Shown here one piece after another: positions 55,734-64,000 of a stretch of DNA of 64,000 bases; within the stretch, counting starts at the first letter, position 1; each line of letters begins with the position of its first letter. This DNA comes from Bretschneidera sinensis (taxonomy: Eukaryota > Streptophyta > Magnoliopsida > Brassicales > Akaniaceae), in contig CM043697.1 in the NCBI GenBank assembly GCA_023935145.1, forward strand, positions 56,306,001 through 56,370,000. The letters run 5' to 3'. Under the pieces are notes generated by a model, which saw nothing but the letters and a program-made list of their open reading frames with translations, had not been told where the DNA came from and did no database searches. The position numbers and the translations under genes were made by a program.

Positions 55734-57320
55734 CTATAAAAGGGCCGGTCCACCTTGACCGAAGTTTGCCGGGTGCTTATGGAGTCTAAAATCGTATAAG
55801 AGCACCCAATCATTAGGTTTAAATGTTTTCCTCAAAATTTTTTTGTCATGGAATACTTTTATCTTTGCCTTATAGATTTTAGAGTTCTCATAAGCATCAT
55901 TTCTTAACTCCTCTAACTCGGTTAACTGGTATTTCCTAAGCTTACCCGTTTCTCCTATGTCAAAATTGAAAGACTTGATGGCCCAATAAGCTCGATACTC
56001 GAGCTCTACAGGTAAGTGGTAAGGCTTTTCAAATACAAACCGATAAAGTGACATACCTAAGGGAGTTTTAAAGGCTGTACAGTAAGCCCAAAGCGCATCA
56101 ACTAGTCTCAAAGACCAATCCTTGTGATCCGGGTTAACTGTTTTTTCTAAAATTTGTTTAATTTCCCTATTAGCAAGCTCTACTTGTCCACTAGTCTGAG
56201 GTTGGTATGCATTAGAAATTTTATGTAACACCCTATATTTTCTCATTAAAGCTTCAAAAGAACGGTTGCAAAAATGTGTACCTCGATCACTAATTATAGC
56301 ACGTGGGGTACCAAATCGAGATAACACATTTTCTTTAAGAAATTTAATTACCGTTCTATTATTATTGTTTTGGAAAGCTGTTTCCTCTACCCACTTAGAT
56401 ACATAATCAATTAACATGATGATATATTGGTATCCGAAGGAAGGAGGAAAGGGTCCCATGAAATCGATGCCCCAACAATCAAAGATTTCAATTACTAAAA
56501 TGGGGTTTAGGGGCATCATATTTCGGCGAGACACAGCTCCTAACTTTTGATACCATTCACATGAGCGACAATAGGTGTTTGCATCTTTAAACAAAGTAGG
56601 CCAATAAAATCCACACTGCGAAATTTTTGTAGCTATTTTTTTCATTGAAAAGTGGCCTCCACAAGCTTGGGAATGACAAAATTCTAAGACACGTGCAATC
56701 TCTTCATTAAGGATGCAACGCCTTAGAATTTGGTCAGAGCAGTACTTGAAAAGATAGGGGTCATCCCAATAGAAATTATGTACCTCATATAAGAATTTCT
56801 TCTTGTCTTGAGCGCTCCAATCCATTGGTATCTCACCTGTAGCCAAATAATTCACAATGTGAGCAAACCATGGTAAAGAAGTAACGGAGAGTAAATGCTC
56901 ATCGGGAAAGTCATCTTTGATTGGCATGTCGTCAGAGGTGTCCTCAAATGTGAGCCTTGAAAGATGGTCGGCCACTATATTCTCTATTCTTTTCTTGTCT
57001 TTGCTAGTGATGTCAAATTCTTGTAGGAGTAAGATCCATCATATCAGCCTTGCCTTAGCATCCTTCTTTGTAAGAAGGTACTTGAGGGCTGCATGATCTG
57101 TAAAAATAAGGATAGGAGAACCAATTAAATAGGCACGAAATTTATCCAAAGCAAATACTACAGCTAGTAATTCTTTTTCAGTAGTGGAGTAGTTCATTTG
57201 AGCACTATTTAAAGTTTTACTAGCATAGTAAATAACAAAAGGTTTCCCCTCCCTTCGCTATCCAAGAACAACACCTACATCATAGTCACTAGCATCACAC
57301 ATGATTTCAAAGGGTAAAGC
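55734..57320 (-). pseudogene. Athila-type RNase H and integrase inside TE10 (inverted, long open stretch)
   Basis: The minus strand from 56975 has 413 open codons: [12 protein letters not shown] RNase H end, INT finger FCHSQACGGHF ... CRSC, core [23 protein letters not shown] and [15 protein letters not shown], then ELEYRAYWAIKSFN and the C-terminal domain to a premature end at 55734. Upstream, 57320-56976 holds RNase H (IMCDASDYDVGVVLG) with stops. All three DDE residues are present. It belongs to a different Athila subfamily from TE12 (many differences). Confidence 0.87.
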
Positions 57321-57735
57321 CTAATCAGATGACTGCATTATAGGTGCTGAAGCAAGCTTGCTAATTAGCATTTTAAAGGCCTCTTGACAAGCTTGAGTCC
57401 ACTCAAAGGGGGTGTCTTTAACTAAGAGGGCACATAGTGGTCTAGATATGTTTGAAAATTTTTGTATGAACCTCCTATAAAAACTAGCATAACCAAGGAA
57501 AGATCTCACATCCTTCATTGTCTTAGGGGTAGGTAGTTTAGAGATAAATTCAATCTTAGATTGATCAACCTCTATCCCTTTAGAAGAGACAATATGCCCT
57601 AAGACAAGACCAGATGGTACCATGAAATGGTATTTTTCCCAATTTATGACCAATTCTTTCTCCTCACAACGAATTAATACTTTTTCTAAAATCACCACTT
57701 TTGTTTTCTTTTCTTCTTTCTTTGCCATAATTCAT
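57321..57735 (-). pseudogene. Chimeric ORF: 3' UTR-derived start fused to RT connection region
   Basis: 135 open codons on the minus strand. The first dozen or so (MAKKEEKKTKVV) come from a sequence that is 3' UTR in TE11 (near 38660); from LEKVLIRCEEKELV onward it is Athila RT/connection (HIVSSKGIEVDQSK, FLGYASFYRRFIQKFSN). The catalytic DD motif lies before the break and is missing. The join is at about 57690; at about 57735 the orientation flips back to plus through shared ATTCATTT. Confidence 0.75.
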
Positions 57736-57788
57736 TTCTCGTTTTCGCTTGAATTGCTAGGGACTAGCAATAAGCTAGTTGGGGGTTG
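57736..57788 (+). other. TE10 3' end with polypurine tract
   Basis: AAGCTAGTTGGGGGTTG directly before the second LTR; the same tract as in TE5 and TE11. Confidence 0.8.
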
Positions 57789-59293
57789 TGACGAGAGTCA
57801 TAAAATGCACTTTAACAATACTTAATTGTTAGCATTTTAGGGTTGATCTAAGTTTGAATTACACTTTTATACCTTAACAACTCTAAAGTGTCATTCTTGG
57901 ATCATTGATCTATTTCAATGCATTTTTAGGTACTTTAAGTTCAAAAGAGATGGAAAATCTATCATTTCTTTTAGCACAATGACTCAATGAACACCATAGT
58001 GAAGGTTCACAAGCACTTGGAAAGGAGTTTCACTAAATTTCCAGAATTGCCTATACAGATCAATCATTTTTGTAAATTAAAATTGTATTGATGCAAGAAG
58101 AACCAGGAGATGAGCTATATATGCTTAGAAAGATCCGGAAGTCTATTTTTTGGAGAATTTTATGGCTCATAAAAATGATTTTTCTAGAGAAAGTTATGGC
58201 AGTTTTAGTAGACAAAGGTCAAGCTGGAAGATGCCTAGTGCGCTCGAGCGCACCAGGCCTGCGATCGATCGCAAGTGCGCACTCGTGACATCCCACATAA
58301 GTCAAAAATACCATGTAGCGCACCATAGTGTGCTTGATCATACCATGCTGCAATCGAGTGCACACGGGCAGTATCCCACATCGGAACGGAAACACATTGC
58401 ACTCCAGGAATTCCCCTATAAAAACCCCACTTCACTTCATCTTTTGGAATCAACTAGGATCAGATCCAGAGGCCTTTAGGAGCAATCTAGAGGGCCATTA
58501 GGAGGAATCTGAAGAACTTTTTTAGGGCAAGCTAAGGAATCTCCGAAGCTTTGCTACCAAGGAGGAGATCGTTGAGAGGCCAGAGGCAACTCAAGGAAGC
58601 ATGAGCTCTATGGTCAGCTAATCTCCAAGCAAGGCAAAAGGGTGAATCCCTAGGTGTAGTTGTTCTTATTTTCTTTTCTTGATTCAGTTATAGTATGGAT
58701 TTATTTTCATTAAACATTGTTATGATTTACTTTTTTTATCCAATTAGAAGATTTCTCCTTAATCCGGTGATTGCATCTTTCTCCCCCATATAAGTCTAGT
58801 CATGCTCTTCTTATGTGATGTTGTTGAGGCGTGACTGAGTTCGGTAGATTTCTCTTCTAGATTTGTCCATTATTGTAGTATTGTCATTATGGTATATTAT
58901 CATTTCTTGATAATCTATAAGTTATGTCATGTGTGCTTGAAAGTAAAGAGTATTTTATAACAATTGCATTAGGGTTTATATATGTGCTTTGATTGAATAT
59001 TTGTTGATTGCTTGTTTGGGATGTGAAACTTGCAATCGAGATAAAAACAACTGAATTGAGATTGGAATAAGGCAACAAACATAGGGAGGATTCCCGAACC
59101 CTTGTTTCTTCCATTATAGTTTTCATTACAATTACACAATTCTCATATCACTTTACTTTATTATTCAAATTGTCTTATTCAACTTTTATCGTTCGTGTTA
59201 AGGATTCCATCTTCTCTTGTCATTAACTTGTTTCCCTGTGGAATCGACATCCCAAAGCTGTGCTATAACTACCGTGTTATACTTTGGGTGTAA
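57789..59293 (+). repeat. Second LTR of TE10
   Basis: Begins TGACGAGAGTCATAAAATGC. It has GCGCTCGAGCGCACC and GCGATCGATCGCAAG at 58240-58275 and TATAAAAA at 58417-58424. Its last three bases and the following PBS are missing: GGGTGTAA is joined directly to the leader GCGGTAGAAGAATT. Confidence 0.85.
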
Positions 59294-60013
59294 AGGCGGT
59301 AGAAGAATTATAAATAGTTTTTCTTTTCAGCAGCTGTAAAGGCGGTAACTTCGTTCCCTCTTTAGCTTGTTGCATTAATTTTATTTAATTTTATTCTTTC
59401 TTTTTATAGTATTTTTATTTTTTTGTGACCTTGCATGCTCAGATATAGAGACGCTTTGGGTAGATTTACTTGTAGGCCTGTGCTAGAGTCAGAATCAAAC
59501 TTTTTAAATCCTTCATTTGATAATCCATCTAGTCCTGAAGAAATGAGTGAGCACGGAGATCAACCCCCTAGGACCCTTCAGGATTACCTCCACCCTACAC
59601 ACATAACCACACCATCATGCATCATGTTTCCAGCCAATACTTGACAACTAGATTTTAAAATAGGGATGATATAGTCACTCTCTACATTTCATGGCTTGGA
59701 AAATGAAAACCCATATGTGCGCATTAGAGAGTTTGAGGAAGTAGTTGTGACTTTTCATAGTCAAAATGAAACTGATGACATAGTGAGACTTAAGTTCTTT
59801 CCTTTCTCTTTGAAGGATAGAGCTAAGAGTTGGCTATACTCACTAAGACCATGATCTATTGGGTCGTGGACTGAGATGACTTGGGTGTTCTTTAATAAAT
59901 ACTTTCCCCAACATAAGACCAATGCTTTAAAAAGGCAAATCTCCACCTTTGCACAAAAGGACAGTGAGACTTTGTATCAGTCTTGGGAGAGATTTAAGGA
60001 GTTGTTGAGTATG
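59294..60013 (+). pseudogene. TE10 second gag fragment, without PBS
   Basis: The leader lacks about 75 bp including the PBS compared with 54044-54120. Gag starts at 59435 like the first copy (stop at 59642-59644) and reaches further, through LKFFPFSLKDRAKSWLYSL, FFNKYFPQHKTNALKRQ and TLYQSWERFKELLSM, before joining LTR sequence at 60013/60014. Confidence 0.82.
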
Positions 60014-61434
60014 TAACAACTCTAAAGTGTCATTCTTGGATCATTGATTTATTTCAATGAATTTTTAGGTACTTTAAGTTTAAAAGAGATGGAAAAGCTA
60101 TCATTACTTTTAGCACAATGACTCGATGAACACCGGAGTGAAGGTTCACAAGCACTTGGAAAGGAGTTTCACTAAATTGCCAGAACTGCCCATACAGATC
60201 AATCATTTTTGTAAATTAAAACTGTATTGATGCAAGAAGAACAGGAGATGATCCATATATTCTTAGAAAGATCCGGAAGTCAAGTTTTTGGAGAATTTTA
60301 CGGCTCGTAAAAATAAATTTTCTAGAGAAAGTTATGGCAGTTTAAGTAGACGAAGGTCAAGCTGGAAGATGCCTAGTGCGCTCGAGCGCACCAAGACTGC
60401 GATCGATCACAAGTGCGCACTCGTGACATCCCACATCGGTCAGAAATACCTTGCAGTGCACCATAGTGCGCTCGATTGAACCATGCTGCAATTGAGCGCA
60501 CATGGGCAGTATCCCACATCGGAATGGAAACATATTGCACTCCAGGAATTACCCTATAAAAACCCCACTTCACTTAATCTTTTGGAATCAACTGGGATCA
60601 GATTCAGAGGGCCTTTAGGAGCAATCCAGATGGCCTTTAGGAGGAATCTGAAGAATCTTTGGAGGGCAAGCTGAGGAATCTCTGAAGCTTTACTACCAAG
60701 GGGGAGATCATTGAGAGGCCGGAGGCAACTCAAGGAAGCATAAGCTCCATGGCCAACTAATCTCCAAGCAAGGCAAAGAGGTGAATCCCTAGGTGTATTT
60801 GTTCTTATTTTCTTTTCTTGATTTAGTTGTAGTATGGATTTATATTCATTAACCATTGTTATGATTTACTTTTTTATCTAATAAGAAGATTTCCCTTTAA
60901 TCCGGTGATTGCATCTTTCTCCCCCATATAAGTCTAGTCATGCTCTTCTTATGTGAAGTTGTTGAGGTGTGATTGAGTCTGGTAGATTTCTCTTCTAGAT
61001 TTGTCCATTACTGCAGTATTGTCATTATAGTATATTTTTATTTCTTGATAATCTATAAGTTAGGTAATGTGTGCTTGAAAGTAAAGAATATTTCATAACA
61101 ATTGCATTAGGGTTTATATATGTGCTTTGATTGAATATTTGCCGATTGCTTGTTTGGGATGTGAAACTTGCAATCAAGATAAAAACAACTGAATTGAGAT
61201 TGGAATAAGGCAACAAACCTAGGGAGGATTCCTGGAACCTTGTTGCTTCCATTATAGTTTTTGTTACAATTACACAATTCTCATATCACTTTACTTTATT
61301 ATTCAAATTCTCTCATTCAACTTTTATCGTTCGTGTTAAGAATTCCATCTTCTCTTGTAATTAACTTGTTTTCCTGTGGAATCGACACCCCAAAGCTGTG
61401 CTATAACTACCGCGTTATACTTTGGGCGTAATCA
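60014..61434 (+). repeat. Third LTR of TE10 (first ~85 bp missing)
   Basis: It aligns with the second LTR from AACAACTCTAAAGTGTCATT onward. TATAAAAA at 60555-60562. Ends TTTGGGCGTAATCA and is followed by the target duplication ACCCT. No PPT precedes it because gag is fused into it. Confidence 0.85.
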
Positions 61435-61439
61435 ACCCT

Positions 61440-62459
61440 TGAGATGCTTTAATGATTCATGATCGGTGTGGATCACAAACTCCTTAGGCCAAAGGTAGTG
61501 CTGCTATGTCTCTAAAGTGCGAACAAGTGCATAAAGTTCTTTTTTATAAGTGGCGTAATTCAGGGCTGCCCCACTTAGCTTCTCATTGAAGAAGGCTATA
61601 GGCTGCCTATCCAGCATCAAAACGGCTCCAATTCCTATTCCTAAGGAATCACATTCAATCTCAAAAGTTTTGTTAAAGTCAGGTAATGCTGACACAGGTG
61701 TAGAACATAATCTTTCTTTAATAGTAGCAAACGCATTCGCTTTATCAATCTCCCAATGAAATCCAATATTCTTTTTAATATTTTAGTGAGTGGTGCAGCA
61801 ATGGTGCTAAAATCCTTAACAAATCGCCTATAAAAGCTAGCTAAACCATGAAAACTTTTTATCTCAGTGATGCCTTTAGGCGTTGGCCACTCCTTGTTGG
61901 CCTTGACTTTATCTACATCCACCTCAATACCTTTTGTAGTATCAACATAACCAAGAAAAATAACTTCTTCTATGAAAAAGGTACATTTCTTAAAATTAGC
62001 ATACAACTTTTCACATCTCAACACAACGAACACACATCTCAAATGCTCAATATGTTCACCTAAGTTTTTGTTGTACACTAGGATATCATCAAAGTACACG
62101 ACTACAAATTTGCCTATGAACGCATATAATACATGGTTAATTAATCTCATGAAAGTACTAGGCGCATTTATAAGTCCAAATGGAATAACCAACCATTCAT
62201 AAAGTCCATATTTAGTCTTAAAAGCACTTTTCCATTCATCTCCCTCCTTCATTCTAATTTGATGGTAGCCATTTTAAGATCTATTTTATTGAAAATACAA
62301 GAGCCATGAAATTCATTAAGCATATCATCTAATCTAGGAATGGGATAACAGTACTTTATTGTAATATTGTTGACTGCTTTGCAATCAACACACATCTTCC
62401 AAGTCCCATCATTCTTTGGCACTAGTAGCACTGGTGCTGAACATGGGCTCATGCTCTCC
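61440..62459 (-). pseudogene. TE8 reverse transcriptase and RNase H, CRM-like (broken)
   Basis: Minus strand: RT begins at the right with [17 protein letters not shown], continues with [35 protein letters not shown] and [10 protein letters not shown] (catalytic YFDD intact, in the block from 62252), then a frameshift near 61690. RNase H has [17 protein letters not shown] and [18 protein letters not shown] up to the TE10 insertion point. A one-base change near 62275 breaks the start of RT. Gag, PR and the 5' LTR of TE8 are outside the window or cut off by TE13. Confidence 0.83.
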
Positions 62460-62464
62460 CTCAC

Positions 62465-64000
62465 TGTAATACCTATATTTGTAAAGCAAGGGCAAAGAAG
62501 TAATTTAATAAATATGACATAGAATTGAAATAAAATATAGGTGAAAGGTTTATTATTATTTGAATAAAGCAATTCTAAAAAAAAAATTCGTGAACAGTAT
62601 ATAAGAAAAAGAAAAAGAAAAAAAGATTACTTAATAAAATTGGAAAAACGTGGGAGCAGGTGTTGCACCTGCTACCAAGTGCAAAGTAGCAGCATGCATG
62701 TTTAATATTTGTCCAAAAACGTGGGGAGTTTTTGGTAGTAGCAAACATTTATATATACACTTGTCGGTAAACATAAATTATTCTTAACCTAAAATCGTTT
62801 AGTTTTCTTTCAATTTATACGTTTTCTTTAAACACTTTGGGACCCAAAGAAAGGTTGAAATAGCAAAATTTTGAAGGGGCTTATAAGAGAATTTTATAGA
62901 GAATCACAAGAAGCTATCAGAAAAATAAAAGGAAATAACGTAACGTTTATTTTTGATTTTTAGCATTTATAAAAATTTTCGAAATTCAAAGTGAGAATTT
63001 TCAAAGGGTGTGGTTTATGAATAATTGAAGAATAAATCAGAAATTTAATATAAATATTATGTTAGGTGTTAACGATTAGCAACCAGGGGAAATTTCTAAG
63101 AAGAGTGGGAAAAGCAAGGACGTTATCCACGGGTTGCTTTAAGTGCTATGTGGTGAGTTAGATTTACTTTAAGTAATCTAAATAAAAAATGAAATTATCT
63201 AGTGATAATATTAAATAAATTATTAACTTATACTTTGGTAGTAGATAAAAATTTGATTGATAGGTATGATATGAATTTTGGACACGTAGAAAATTATTAT
63301 GTGAAAAGAAATATTATTAGAATAATGAGTTGATTTAATAATGATGGTGATAAATAAATTCCTGACAAGTTTTGATTAATAAATTGATGTAATATTTGAG
63401 GAGAAGAAAACTATGAAATTTATCAAGCGGAAAGTTGAGGAAAGACCGGATAGTTAATTTAAATATTTTGAATTCATGTGGTTTTTATATTACTGTTCAT
63501 ATGCATATTTCATATCATTGTTTATATGCATATTCATTAAATAAGAGAACCGAAATAACCTGGAAGGGGCTGGTCTAATTGAAAAACCGTGACAGCCAGT
63601 ATACGTTGGAAATAAAAGGGATACTGTGACAGCCGGTATATGCTGGAAATAAAAAGGACACTGTGACAGTCGATATATGATGGAAGTAAATACCGTGACG
63701 GTATATGCGGAAATAAAGAACCGGGAGGGGGCCGATCTAAGATAATAAAATCATGTCGACATGTGGGAAGACGTTCCCATAATAATAATAATTCATGCAT
63801 TGCATCTGTTTTTCATGTTGATATTTTTACTGAATGTTGTTAATGTTATGCATTTATTGTAGATAAAAGAGTCTCATAGAGAGATAGTTATAGTGAGAGA
63901 AAGATATAGAAATATGATATGATATGAATTATTTAAATATTATACATTCTGCTACTATCTAATTATATGAGAGATAAATGATTAAATATTAAAGGGTTAT
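62465..64000 (+). mobile_element. TE13: LTR of a Tekay/Del element, runs off the window
   Basis: Starts TGTAATACCTATATTTG directly after CTCAC (62460-62464, likely the left target duplication). It aligns with the TE3 LTR pieces (10722-10856 and 29556-30030). From TG at the left it should be the 5' LTR of a plus-strand element. No PBS is reached, so the LTR is longer than 1.5 kb. Confidence 0.78.
63584..63718. repeat. Minisatellite in the TE13 LTR, about four units of 27-38 bp
   Basis: Units begin (A)CCGTGACAGCC or ACTGTGACAG and contain GTATATGCTGGAAATAAA. The copies shorten from about 38 to 27 bp toward the right. Confidence 0.8.

Larger units (their letters stand above)
36541..61434 (+). 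mobile_element. TE10: three-LTR, gag-only element with an inverted Athila pol fragment; hosts TE11 and TE12
   Basis: The outer duplication ACCCT is at 36536-36540 and 61435-61439. Plus-strand content: first LTR (10 bp, then TE11, then 52573-54043), PBS, partial gag (54247-54617), an inverted minus-strand pol fragment (about 54618-57735), PPT, second LTR (57789-59293), a second partial gag lacking a PBS in front (59435-60013), and a third LTR missing its first ~85 bp (60014-61434). One duplication around three LTRs means either insertion of an already tandem element or later unequal exchange. Confidence 0.82.

Overview
This window is plant nuclear DNA made almost wholly of LTR retrotransposons inserted into one another. 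I find no host gene, rRNA, tRNA or CRISPR array. The evidence for a plant is: Ty3/gypsy gag-pol of Athila, Tekay (with chromodomain), Reina and CRM-like type; primer sites complementary to plant tRNA-Asp and initiator tRNA-Met; long TG...CA repeats with 5-bp target-site duplications (TSDs); and an accessory gene of the putative plant transposon protein family. A gene-poor heterochromatic region of a eudicot is the best guess. I cannot name the species.

Layout, left half. TE1 (1-4555, + strand) is the 3' half of an Athila-type element: a broken accessory gene, a long 3' UTR and the 3' LTR. It sits in TE2 (4556-8330, - strand), a CRM-like element with damaged pol, initiator-Met PBS and 5' LTR. 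TE2 sits in TE3 (8331-10856 and 29556-about 30030), a decayed Tekay/Del element whose pol is partly duplicated in inverted orientation. The 3' LTR of TE3 is split by TE4 (10857-29550, - strand, TSD GATGT), a full-length Athila element with gag, PR, RT, RNase H, INT and the accessory gene. TE4 is itself split by TE5 (12328-18889, - strand, TSD CTAGT), which has Gag but no Pol.

Layout, right half. After a fragment of a CRM-like element (TE6) and a piece of a Reina element (TE7, + strand) comes TE8, a second CRM-like element on the - strand (34060-62459). TE8 carries a solo LTR (TE9) in its own LTR. Inside it lies a three-deep nest: TE10 (36541-61434, TSD ACCCT), an aberrant three-LTR gag-only element; TE11 (36551-52567, TSD AGAGT/AGATT), gag-only, inserted 10 bp into the first LTR of TE10; and TE12 (42320-51789, TSD CTTGA), the youngest and most complete element. 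The right edge is the LTR of another Tekay element, TE13.

How the parts relate. TE5, TE10 and TE11 fit the published TR-GAG class: LTRs, PBS, PPT and Gag but no polymerase. They share 3' UTR blocks with the autonomous Athila-type elements TE1, TE4 and TE12, so they were probably mobilised by enzymes from such partners. Every coding region carries nonsense codons or frameshifts, so all copies look dead. The most interesting points are the gag-only lineage (retropepsin missing, zinc knuckle intact, whereas both full-length relatives have a Tyr in the knuckle), the three-LTR chimera, the recurrent CpG-rich palindromic motif arrays upstream of LTR TATA boxes, a conserved hairpin beside PPT-like tracts, and an apparent internal promoter for the accessory gene.
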